The notes beneath the pieces are model-generated. The model was given only the letters and a program-made list of their open reading frames with translations. It did no database searches and was not told the origin of the DNA. 64,000 bases of DNA from Brachionus manjavacas (taxonomy: Eukaryota; Rotifera; Eurotatoria; Ploima; Brachionidae): NCBI GenBank assembly GCA_019054805.1, contig JAHQIY010000001.1, forward strand, positions 3,610,501 through 3,674,500. The letters run 5' to 3'. This document shows positions 44,966-56,405 of the stretch, in pieces. A program made the translations under genes and the position numbers. The stretch's first letter is position 1. Each line of letters opens with the position of its first letter.

Positions 44966-47176
44966 TTTGAGCAAAAATAGAACTATTTAATAATTAAAAT
45001 TCGACTACTTTTTATTCTTATTTAATTTATAATTTATTATTAAATTTTTTTTTAAATAAGAACACTTTAAAAAAATTTTTAACTAAAAATCAAGAGTTTA
45101 GAACGAAAGTTTAATCAAATCTTTAGAGTTCCTTTCAATTCGATTCCAAGTTCAATAAAATTTCTTTTATCTTTTTTTTTTATCTAAAAAAGAAAAAAAT
45201 ATTAATTTTGGATTTAAACTTCGATTTTTTTAAAATAATTTTGAATCTATAAATAACTCAAAGACTCCTTAAGATATTAAAGATAAGCTTTTAAAGCATG
45301 CTGCTGTTTCTATCAATAAAATATAATTTGAATATTTAAATAATGATTTATAACAAAAACAATATAAAAACAAATTTTTGACTAAAAAGAAATATAAATA
45401 TCAGGAGAGATTTATTTTGAAAGAAAATCTTATAATTTAAAATTTACGAAAATAATATTTTTTTCACAAATATATCTATAGTTTTAATTTAAATTTAATT
45501 TTTTTTAATTTTTAATTGATTTAGTAAAAATAAAAATTATTTTAAATTAATTTTTAAAAACCCTGATTTATGCAGATTTCTCCTTAATTTTTCCAAAAAA
45601 TGATGAAAAATTTTATTTTGATTAAAATCTTGCATGGGTAGGCAATAAGATCTAATAATTAAAAAATCATCTTCCTTTTTTTCTTTTTTTACTTTATGGT
45701 AATTTAATTTTATTTGACCCTGCTCCCTTTTGTACTTTTTGTTGATTTTAATCATTATATAAAAAACTAAACATATTAAAAACTAAGCTAAATTTAATTC
45801 CTAAAAAGTACTAAAAGGAACAGCGTCAAATAAATAGAATCGCCATAAGAATAAAAATTATTTTTAGTTTATAATATTTCCACTATCTATATCTAAAATT
45901 TTCTGATTGAATAGAAAAAGCAACTTTTAATTTTTTCTTTTTCTTAATTTCTAATTAAAATTTTTACTGAAATTTAATTGATAAATAAAAGGGATGATAA
46001 TGAATTCTTAATTTTTAATTTTTTAATAAATATTTGTCGAAATCTTCGTTGCATTTCAAATTTTGAAGAAATTTGGAAATTTTATAAATTATAAAATTTA
46101 AAGGAGCGGCTGATATTGAAAGCTTTTCAGAAAATTAGGTGTATGACCTCAAATACCATTTACTAAGTATTGATGTTTCACAGCTGCTTTTTATTTATTG
46201 CCTCTATTTTTTTCTGTTGAAAATGGCTCAGCCAAAATAATAATTTACGGACTTATTATTTCATTTAATCTCTTAAAGACGACAGATTCATTTCATTTCA
46301 TAAGTCTTTAACAAAGTCTAAAAATAAATTATCCTCTTCTAGCTCACCTGGATTTATTGACATTTTTCTTAAATTATCAAAGCTTTACATCAGCTATTTT
46401 TTCCTTTGCTTCATCTATTTTTTAATCAATCACTTAAATTGAAAAATGTCCCTTAAGATTTGAAATTAACAATTGTTTATCTTTTGTGTAAAATAAAAGG
46501 TAGCACATCGAACATTAATCACTGTAGAGTTATCTAAGTTCTTTCAAAAGCAAAAAGTTACGTTTTAATTTTTCTAATTTTTTGAAAAAAAATTTTTGGC
46601 TTTTTTCTCTAGAACTTTTTGATTTTTTATAAATAAAAAGCTTTAAAATAAAATATAAACCGTTAAATTATGTAAATCTTCTGTTTTTTGTATTTTTTAT
46701 AATACATGCCAATTTTAAAAGACAAAACCAAATGTTTAAATAACTATGATTTCAAATAAAAGATATAAATAAATTTCTTAAAAAACTTCTATAAATTTTA
46801 ATTAAAAAAATTATTTAAAAATAATTATGATTTTTTTTATAAATTTTTGAGATCTCAATTAGACGAAAAGTGAAAGATAATTAGAATTTCAGACAAGTAT
46901 TAATGAGTTTTTAGAACATCGAAACCCCAATTCTCTTGATTCTTCACATGCTGATAAATCAGAAGATCAATCATTCACAAAATCATCAAGTATATTAATA
47001 TATATAAAAGAATTTCTATTTTTTTTCTATTTTCTAATTAAAAAAATTTGTAATTGAAAAATGATGGTTCAAATGGTAGCTATTCGGAAGACCACCGGGT
47101 TTTACCCAAAATTATTTTTTTTTATCTTTTTTTAAGTATATACTGCAATTATATAAAACTGCTAAATTTTGAATTT
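44966..47176. other. Intergenic DNA, no gene seen
   Basis: About 2.2 kb of AT-rich sequence downstream of CPT2. A 72-codon minus-strand frame at 45537-45755 has no recognisable feature. Slightly GC-richer DNA at 46090-46520 may be old transposon sequence, but I could not identify it. Confidence 0.4.
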
Positions 47177-47184
47177 AAAAAAAA
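47177..47184 (-). terminator. RNA polymerase III terminator of tRNA-Phe
   Basis: A run of eight T on the minus strand starts directly after the tRNA 3' end, the normal Pol III stop signal. Confidence 0.85.
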
Positions 47185-47257
47185 TGCCGAAACTCGGGAT
47201 CGAACCAAGGACCTTTAGATCTTCAGTCTAACGCTCTCCCAACTGAGCTATTTCGGC
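47185..47257 (-). tRNA. tRNA-Phe (anticodon GAA)
   Basis: The minus strand begins GCCGAAATAGCTCAGTTGGG and ends ...GAGTTTCGGC plus discriminator A: a seven-pair acceptor stem, a D arm with TAGCTCAGTTGGGAGAGC, an anticodon loop CTGAAGA with GAA, and a T arm GGTTCGATCC. The T stem holds one G-T wobble. A and B box promoters are intact (TAGCTCAGTTGG and GGTTCGATCC) and there is no intron. It is 73 bases including the discriminator and looks functional. Confidence 0.96.
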
Positions 47258-48289
47258 TCTTTATCTAAATGAAAATAATTTCAAAATAAATTTTGTTTCT
47301 CAAAAATTTGAATCTTGAATCGACGATAAATGACCATTAAGACATAGACAAAAATTTTAAAATAATTTCTTAAAATAATTAATTAGATCGTGTCTCATAA
47401 ATTGTTTAAGATTTTAATAATGTTAGACGGCACAATAATATGAATAAGATTGCAAATTTTATTTTTAAAGACGTAAAATAAATTTTTTTGAATATATTAA
47501 AATTACCAAAAATTATAAAAAAAGAGTGTAAGATTTTGATACTTCAAAAATTTTATAATATTAATAATATTTAATTTTTTTTAATACAGAAATAATATTA
47601 ATGATTTTTGAATAGTTTTAGATACAATATTGGATTAAATTTATAATAATAGTAAAAGTTTTAATCAATTATTCAAAATAAATTAAGATGCATTAATCAA
47701 AATTGGAATAGAATGATTATTTTCTGTTTGATTTTTGCATATTTTTTCCTAAATGCTAAGCTTATATTCATTTAAATTTTTGAGTGAATCCCTCACACTT
47801 TTATTAGATGAAAAGTCATCAATCTCTCAAACATACATAACAGACTAACGATGGTTAATAATGCTCTCTCTCGACTAAAACTTTTTGGAAGAGATCTTTT
47901 CTCAATTCAAAAACCAAATTACACCTTTACATTTATCTATGCACCGTAAAACCTGACAAACTAGTCTAGGACTAAAAATTAGTATTAGCCTATTAGCACC
48001 CACTTTTCGACGATATAAGCCCACCCCCTAAAATACATATAGGCCCAGGGCTTTTAATAAATACCTTATACTTAATTTATCATAAATTAAATACAAGCTC
48101 ATGATGCAAAAAATAATCAAAAATAAACTTATGTGGTATTAAAAAAAGAATTAAATACAAGCCCATGAGTTTAAAATAAATTTGAATTTAATAATTATTT
48201 TAACTGACTCCTTGTCACTTAACTGATGGTGTAAGAGAAACCTTTGACCGATTAAATATTGGGCCGAATTTCATTCCGAGAAGGTTAAC

Positions 48290-48720
48290 AAATATGCTTT
48301 AGCCAGAAGATATTGCTTGGTTTCGTCCGCTGAAAGCATTCTACAACGATAATTGGAATGACTGGATAAAATCTGAAAAGACATTTACTAAATCAGGAAC
48401 ATGCGTTCTCTAGGGTGTGCTCAGATTGTTAATCGGTTGAGTCAGATTTGGGATGCATTTGATTCATCAATTCATGAAAATTCTTTCGATAAAGCTGGTG
48501 TAACTTCAAATGTAGTCGAAATGTTCCATCGACAACTCCGTTACTTAATATTAAATTAAATAATCATTGACGATGTAGTCGACGATAATGCTCGAGACGT
48601 CGACGGGTTTCACGAGGGCGAAGAATTAACCATTAACGAAAATTTAGATGAAGATTCAGATATAGAAGTGGATACCGAAACCGATGATGATGATGAAAAT
48701 GATTATTTTTTTTTCTTTTA
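48290..48720 (+). mobile_element. pogo/Tigger-type DDE transposase relic
   Basis: The plus strand reads PEDIAWFRPLKAFYNDNWNDWI then KSEKTFTKSG; after a frameshift it continues NMRSLGCAQIVNRLSQIWDA, FDSSI and SFDKAGVTSN, then an acidic tail (DEDSDIEVDTETDDDDE). This order is the end of a DDE transposase of the Tc1-pogo group, with its acidic C-terminus. One frameshift and a stop make it dead. Neighbouring repeats such as ATACAAGCYCATGA (twice at 48090-48170) may be subterminal repeats; the element's ends are not resolved. Confidence 0.62.
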
Positions 48721-49299
48721 TTTTCTTTTTAAATTTCTTTTATTTAAAATTTAATTAAATTCCAATTTTCCATTACTTAATAAATAAATGTGTCATAAGC
48801 CCATGGTCAGACTAATTTTAATAACTTATAAGCTCTGGGCTTCTCCTTGAATTAAAATGAGATATTTGTACGGTAAATACAGAATACTGTATTGTCAAAA
48901 TGATGCAAAACTGCCCACAATGATTTAATTTAATTTTAAATTATTTTTTATGATTGCCTACGGAAAATGCTTAAAATCTTCTGGTTAAATATAATTTAAA
49001 CAAAAATCAAGAATTGATTTGTACCAAGATTAGAAAAAAAGACAGAAATAACCTGGATATCTACTTTTACTGCTCACAGACAAAATCTAGAAATTGTTTA
49101 TTTGGACACATAAAGCAAGATTTAAATTTAAATTTTTTCTTATTTATAATTGACTCGCACCTGATAAGAGTAAATTACACAATGTTTTTTTGATAAAATA
49201 TTTTTAGTTTTAAATAGGACAAAGTTAAAAAAAATTTAGAAAATAATTTTGGACATTCTATAAAAAGTAGGAAAAGGATCAGTTAGTGTGATGTGAGCG

Positions 49300-50310
49300 A
49301 ATGAGTCCATTGATTCCTGCTGAAATCAAGGAAGATGTGATTTTAGAAGTTTTTTAGTTCGTACTCCACCTGCAAGATTCCGGATGAATGGAGACTCGCC
49401 CAGATCATCCCCATCTTCAAGAAAGGTAGCAGGAGTGAATCTGGTAACTACCGACCTGAACTCCCTGACTCCCTGAATCTCCCTGACGTCAATTCCCTGC
49501 AAGTTGATGGAACGTATGGTAAGAGACGTCATGATGGATCACCTCTACAGAAACAACGTCATTGTCCCCGAGCAGCACGGTTTTGTCCTGAGAAAGTCGG
49601 TGGTCACGAACCTTCTGGAAACTGTTGACCTGTTGCTGTTGTCTGGTCCCCCCTAAGCAAGAAAGACGCCAAGATGCAGGAACAGGTGCAGAGGAGGGCC
49701 ACCAAACTGGTGCCCCGTATCAAGAACTGGCGTTACGAAGATCGCCTTGCCGTCTTAGGTCTAACTTCCCTCCACGAGCGCCGGGTACGTGGAGACCTGA
49801 TCCGGATGTTTAAGCTCGCCAAAGGCATCAACGAAGTTGAATGGGTGAACCCTCCGGTTCTAGCAAACTCACTCTCCCTCACCGGACCGGCCAGAGGCAT
49901 CAGAGGTCATGCGAGAAGACTGTCGGGCCAGACCTCCATCAAGTGTCTACAAAGAGCCAATACATTCATGAACAGAGTGGTTAATGAATGGAACGCCCTG
50001 CCTGCCTCCGTCGTCAACGCCACCTCGGTAAACCAGTTCAAGAACCGATACGACGTCTTCCGGTCTTGTACCCAAACTACCGTTCCATAGGCACCACAAA
50101 CAATTTTATTATTATATTCGTTCTATTTTTTTATTCCTGCAAAAATTATTTAACTTTTTTTTAACCCTAAAATTTTTATTGTATATTTCTATCAGTGTTT
50201 TATCTCATTATGTGCAACGAGCTACTATAGGCGACCTCTCATGTAGGACGCCTCCGCAAGCTAGTCTTGCTGTATCTTTTTTATAATAATAATAATAATA
50301 AAAAAAAATT
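49300..50310 (+). mobile_element. GC-rich CR1-like LINE, 5'-truncated and internally deleted
   Basis: The first part reads STCKIPDEWRLAQIIPIFKK, GSRSESGNYRP, and with a frame change TSIPCKLMERMVRDVMMDHL and NNVIVPEQHGFVLRKSV, which is the reverse transcriptase N-terminal region. It then jumps to EQVQRRATKLVPRIKNWRYE and LTSLHERRVRGDLIRMFK, the end of ORF2 (last codons up to 50090). So the catalytic core is deleted. A local duplication (CTCCCTGACTCCCTGAATC) marks the RT region. The 3' UTR ends in (TAA)n at about 50284-50300, as CR1-like elements do. GC content is far above the surroundings. Confidence 0.87.
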
Positions 50311-50464
50311 TAGATAATTAGCAACAAAACCGAACAATTCAAATTCTAAATTTAAAATTTAAGCATATTTTTTAACCTGTGAATCATGACTTGTCTGAAT
50401 TTGATGGTAAAGGCGATGATTACACCACAGTTCAAGCTGAACAAGGGGGAATGAATTGAACATA

Positions 50465-51109
50465 CAGTCAAAGCTCTTTAATCCGAACTCGCAGGGACCC
50501 AAAAAAGGATAGTTCGGATTAATTTTTCCGAATAAACTTTAAACCGGAATATTTCAAAGGTTAAAAAAAATTCGAATAAAAAAATTAAATTACTTTATTG
50601 AATTTTAAAAAGAGTTTATAATAATAGAAAATTATATAATATACTATAGAGTATAGAGTTTGCTATAATATACTATATAATATAGAGTTTATAATAACAA
50701 TTTTCACAAAACACTTTAATTATTGAAAAAGCTTCTAAAACTTTTTCTAAGCTACTTGACGATCCTTTACTCTTTTCACTCAAACCTTTTAAAATACCAA
50801 CTTTTTTCCAACAATTCATAATTGTGTAATCACTTACTCTTCTCCATGCAACCTTAACTTTGTAAATAGCCTCTTTTAATGTCGGGTATTTTAATTCACC
50901 ATACAATTCAATTGTTTCTAAAAAAAACTCAACTAACAATTTTTTATAATGTGATTTAAACGATTTTATGTACCCCCATTTGGTCCATAAAGCCATATGA
51001 TGATTCCACCATCACATGGCTTTATGGAAATGGGAGTAGCGACCGAAAAAAATTGTCCGAATAGTGAATTGTTCGGATAATGGCGTTCCGGTTTAAAAAG
51101 CTTTGACTG
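50465..51109 (-). mobile_element. Tigger/pogo-type element with TA target duplication and transposase C-terminus
   Basis: Ends are CAGTCAAAGCTCTTTAATCC on the left and CAGTCAAAGCTTTTTAAACC (reversed) on the right, each flanked by TA. Inverted TTCGGATTAA / TTCGGATAAT blocks lie inside. On the minus strand at 50996-50673 an open frame reads GYIKSFKSHYKKLLVEFFLE, LKEAIYKVKVAWRRVS and TIMNCWKKVGI, the C-terminal end of a Tigger-type DDE transposase. The catalytic part is deleted, so this is a non-autonomous copy. An internal palindrome around 50985-51035 (CATAAAGCCAT ... ATGGCTTTATG) is also present. The element is 645 bp. Confidence 0.9.
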
Positions 51110-51111
51110 TA

Positions 51112-52265
51112 ATTAAATGTTAAACTGGGTAACTTTGGATTTGATTATGTGAAAGATAAAGCGCTTTTGCATAAATCAAAAGCAGCTGATATTTAAAGAA
51201 AAAGAATTTTCAGTTTTTTTTTGAATTACCAAAAATTTAGTGACCATTTTTAATCGAATTTTTTATTTCAAAAAATCAAGAGTTAAAGGGTTATCAAAAA
51301 GATTACAAAAGCTGATTTGGTATCTCTGATCGAATTATTTTGTGAACAACTGATCACATAGTTTCCTAAACCCTTTAAATCTAAGATCAAAATTTATAAA
51401 TTTTGATTCACAACAATTTTTTTTATAGATTGAGTCAATTTCCCCTTTTATCAATTAGGAAAACTCTATCTCTTTAATGTGCTTATTTATAGTTTTTTCT
51501 TTTCGTAAAATGTTGATTCATGAATTAGATTTAAGTTTATTCGAAAATGAGTATAAAGGAAATGAAATATTTATAACAAAAATTATCTCACATCCTTGAG
51601 ATAATCTTTTTAAGTCTAAACTAAACTAAAATTTTTAATCAAAAAACAATCAATAGACAAAAAAAGTTGTTAGCATTTAGGGTGATATGTCAATATAAGT
51701 TATGCTGCCAAGTCTCGTCAAGTCAATCTTAATTTTTGCTATTTATTTTCAATTAAATCTCAACTAAATGCTAAATAGGACCAGCCCGTACGGATTGATT
51801 AATTTGTGATAAAACTAGGATATCTCTATTTTAATTATAAAAATTTTTTTTTCAATTATTCGATTTTTAGATATACTCAAAATTTGTAAATAAAAGTCAT
51901 GTTACTAATTACTATATGTCACTTCGATTTTGAATAAGTTAATATGGATTAATGGTCTTTTAATATCCTTTTAAATCAAGTCTAAAACTTTTTCACCTGG
52001 GTCAATTTAGTAAACGAAAATTTCGAGAAACTGAGACGAGTCGGAATTTTAGGGATTTAGAATTTATTAGGACCTTTTGAATTAGAGCCGAATACCACCT
52101 AAAATACTTTCTTGAATTTTTTTTTCCAAAGATTATACCAAAAATTTATTTATTTGTACATATTTTCTAATTTATTTACAAATATTTTTTTTCAATTTTA
52201 ATTTTCTTTAGATTTTAGAACACTATAATTTACTGATTTAGCAGCTATTTGTGTTCATTTTTTAA
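51112..52265. promoter_or_regulatory. Region upstream of the myosin gene, no gene seen
   Basis: About 1.1 kb of AT-rich DNA that should include the myosin promoter and 5' UTR. No specific element is recognised. Confidence 0.35.
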
Positions 52266-55200
52266 ATGGAGCTTGTTACACACGACTTGGCCACCCTGCC
52301 AGACTTGAACGAAGAGATTATCCTCAATTTTCTCAAAGTACGCTACACAACCGATATTATTTATGTAATAAATAAATTAATATTTGAAAAAAATTAAATT
52401 AATACTTTCATCAATTTTCCAGACTTATATTGGCGACATTCTTTTGGCCATAAACCCTTTTAAAGAACTTTCAATCTATGACAAAAAAGTAAACTAAAAA
52501 ATCAAATTTTATGCTTTTCTTTTAAAGGTAAATAATTAAATTTCAGATGCACAAATTATGTACTAATTTAAACAGAGATGCACCCCCTCACGTTTATGCA
52601 CTGGCTGATTTTGCCTACGAATGCCTTAAAAACAGCTCCTACAAGTCCCAGTGTTGTGTAATCAGTGGAGAGTCCGGCGCGGGCAAAACAGAATCTGCAA
52701 AGCATTTTATAAACCATCTCATCTATCTGTGCTTAGGTAACACTCGTCTAGAGTTGCAGATTTTACAAGTTAACCCACTACTGGAAGCGTTTGGAAACGC
52801 GACCACTCTAATGAATGACAACTCGAGCCGGTTTGGCAAGTATATCGAATTGTCGTTCCACAATAATAAGGTAGTTGGTGCCAAGATATCCGAGTACTTA
52901 CTCGAAAAGTCACGTGTTGTTTTCCAAAATATTGGAGAGAACAATTTTCACATTTTTTATTATCTTTTAGTCGGACTCGAATCTCAAAGTGACAAATATA
53001 TTTTGACTAATAAAGATGGAAATTATTTGGAGTTTAATTATTTGAATTATTTTTGTCCAAATAAAATATCAAATAAAAATTTGAGATTAGACTTAATGGA
53101 AAAGTATGACCAACTGATAAATGCATTAAATTATGTCGCTTTTTTGGAAACTGTAAAAATAAAATAAGAAATAAGAATTTTTTTTTATTAATTTTTTAAG
53201 GAACAAACAGATTTGTTTGCAGCGTTAATTGGAATTTTACATGTAGGCAATTTGGAATTTAAGTCAAATGATGAAGGATATGCTACATTCATCAATTCAG
53301 AAAACACGAATTTTTCACTAATGGCTATAAATGAACTATTAGGCATCAATACAAGTGCTTTGATCGAGGCATTGACTGCCTCTTTGCCAACTGCTGGTGG
53401 AAGAGATGAGTTCATTCGAAATCACACTTTAGAGGCCGCTTTGGACGCACGTGATGCGTTGGCAAAACATGTTTACTCAAGACTTTTCTACTGGATAGTG
53501 TCAAAAATAAACAATACACTTTCTTATGATAAATCAGAAAAGTCAACTTCATCAATAAAAGAAATTGGTTAGAATTATTAAAATTATTTTGATTCAAAAA
53601 AAAAATTAATCAACTTTTACAATTTTTTAGGTATTTTGGATATTTATGGGTTTGAGCATTTTCAAAAAAATAGTTTTGAACAATTGTGTATTAATTTGGC
53701 TAATGAACAAATTCAATATTTCTTTAATAAAGTAAAAATTAAGAAAAATTACTCTTATTAGTTTAATATTTTTGCATTTTCAAAGCATATTTTTAGTCTT
53801 GAGAAAGAAGAATATGGCCGTGAAGGCATCAACTCTATCGCAATTACATTCAATGATAATCAACCACTGTTAGAGTTGTTCATGGGTCCATCTGGCATGT
53901 TGAAAAAACTAGACGATTTATGCAAATTACCACGAGCCAACGACTTAACTTTGATTCAAAATTTTAACAAAGACTTTTCGAAAAATTCGTATTACATACC
54001 AAGCAAAAGATCTGAATTAAATTTCACCATTAATCACTATGCGGGAAAAGTCACTTACACTGGAGAGAATTTTTTGGAAAAAAATCGTGACTCATTACCT
54101 TTTCGAGTCTCTGAACTTTTAAAAAATAGCTCTAATGATATAATAGCAGAAATTTTCTCAAATGGTAAATTTGAAAAATAATTTTTAATTAAAACAGCAA
54201 AATAAAAATTATTTTTTTAAAGGTTCAACTCCCCAAAACACTATTTATAGTTCATACACAGTTGTATGACTTTCAATAAAATTTGTATCAAAGTTTATTT
54301 AAGTTATTTTTTTTAAGTGTACAATTAGAAATATTGATAAAACTTCAAATAGACTAAGTGTCAGTGCCCAGTATAGAGTAAGTTTATTTCCTAAAAATTA
54401 CCAAATTTGTCGAAACTCAAAATTCAATTCATTTAAAAAAATTTTTCAAAAATCAACGATTATTAATTATTAATATTATTGTTACATTCTATGTAGAATG
54501 CCTGAGTTCATCTTATAATAAGGGATAATTTTTTCAAGTTTTAAAGTTCTCTAAAAACTGATTAGAATTCTTGATTTGAGTCCAATTTCTGGTAATTTGT
54601 TCAATGGAATCTTGTGACAAAAATTAATCACAAAAGTTTAATCTTATTCAAGAAAAAAATATTTGCTATCAAGATATCTGTTTTGTCATTAACGTCAAGA
54701 AAATGTTAAGAATCAAAAATAATAGAAAACTTTAAATTGTTTTTTTTCATATAAATTCACTTTTTATCACAATTTTTTTTATTCGATCATGAAATGATAA
54801 TGTATTAAATAAATTTGAAAAAAATCTTCATAAAAAAAGAGTAAGTTAAAAATCCGTGCTGAATTCTAATCTAATCTAAAATATTTTTTTCCTCGCTGTG
54901 AAAACTTCTTTTAATAAAATAATTTTCAAAAAATTCACATTCCTTATTAAAAGTAATAAAAAGTTAAAAAAGAAGATTTGTTTATAATTGGCAACATAGG
55001 TTTCAATATAAAAAAAACTTTTATTAATTTATTGAAAATTTTAAGAATTCATTAGAAGTATTAATGAAGAGAATGTCCGAATCTCGTCCAATATTTTTAA
55101 GATGCATCAAACCAAATTCGTCTAAACGGCCTGAGGACTTTAATGAAAAATTTGTGCTACTGCAGCTTCGGTATTGCGGTGTTTTGGAAACAATTCGAAT

Positions 55201-56405
55201 ACGTCGTGAAGGCTTTTCATTGAGACCAACTTTTCAAGAATTTGTCGACAGATACAAATACCTATCACCGGACAGCTTTGTAAAATATGACTCACATACA
55301 TGCAAAAAAATATTGGAAACATACAATCTAAATAATTGGCGAGTTGGGTAATTTGATAAATATTTTTTGTTGATTAAGAAATATTTTTATTTTTTATATG
55401 TTTAAATAGAAAATCTAAAGTTTTTTTGAAATATTATCATTATGAAAAGCTCAAAGTAATACTTGATGAGTACAACAATCATGCAATAGTTATTCAAAAA
55501 TGTAATGAAAAATTTTTTTTTTTTTTTTTAATTTTTTTTTTATTTTTAATTTTTTTTGTTGAGATGTCCGAGTATGGCTGGCACGTAAAGAATTTAGGCG
55601 AAAGTTTGAAAAATCTCGCAGAGAAAAGTACAAAATGGCTGAGTTTTTGATTAATCTACATAGTAAATCTTCATCTTTTTTCCAATTTGTGACAAAAACG
55701 GGTTTTTTTTTAAATTAATTAAACAATCATTTTTTAAACAACATTTTAAAGCTTTATTAAAATTGCAAAAATCAAAAGAAATTAAAGAAGATTCAAACGA
55801 AATTCAATCTCATCGAAATAAAGTTGAGCGTAACCCGGTAATTTTTTTTCCACTTCTAGATCAAATTGGGAAAAAAAAGATCAAAACAAAACCTTTTAAT
55901 AAAAATTTTTTTTGAAAATTTACTTATTTTTTTAAACTAGAGCCGAAGCACAAACGTAGGACAATCGGTAAATCCGAAAATTTATGACAATTTGAATAAT
56001 AAGGTTGTAAATGGAATGAACAAAAGTCCGGCAAAAAAATCAAATGAACCCAAAAAAGGTCCTGTCTGGTTATATGGAAAAATAACGCGCGGGTATTTGA
56101 AAGCTTTATTCAAGTTTTTTTCTTTTATTTATTTCATCAAAAGGCAATCAGAAGAATTTTTAAAGAATAAAGAAATTGGAACATATCTCGTACGCAAAAG
56201 CGATTCTAGAGATGGCTATTCGTTGTCTTTCAAAGCCGAAAATCGATGCCGCCATTACATGGTTGATGCTTTACCAAACGGCAAGTTTATTATTATCGGT
56301 GAGCCTCGAGTTCATAATAGTCTCAAAGATTTAATCGAATATCACAAAAAACACAAATTATCTAACTGGAATGGCTATTTGAGTCTTCCGTTTACTAAAG
56401 ATTGA
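52266..56405 (+). CDS. Unconventional myosin with one IQ motif and C-terminal SH2 domain
   Basis: Fourteen exons in phase (52266-52364, 52423-52488, 52547-53152, 53201-53567, 53631-53731, 53786-54164, 54223-54260, 54318-54377, 55046-55347, 55410-55501, 55564-55662, 55752-55837, 55941-56092, 56144-56405) give 902 residues. The motor starts almost at residue 1 ([20 protein letters not shown]) with no kinase or SH3-like N-terminus. P-loop GESGAGKT is at 96-103, switch [10 protein letters not shown] at 145-153, switch [10 protein letters not shown] at 383-390. The actin-site region reads [11 protein letters not shown], the converter [17 protein letters not shown]. One IQ motif ([13 protein letters not shown]) lies near 700. 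A short charged tail contains PKIYDNL; the SH2 domain (808 to end) has [10 protein letters not shown] with Arg833 for phosphotyrosine. Motor motifs are complete, so activity is expected. The motor looks class III-related. SH2-bearing myosins are, as I recall, a known but rare holozoan class. Confidence 0.93.

Noticed and set aside
55426-55650. A frame reading straight from the myosin IQ exon into the next
   Set aside because: It crosses a T-rich intron (55502-55563) and loses the IQ motif; the spliced version restores [13 protein letters not shown] in phase.
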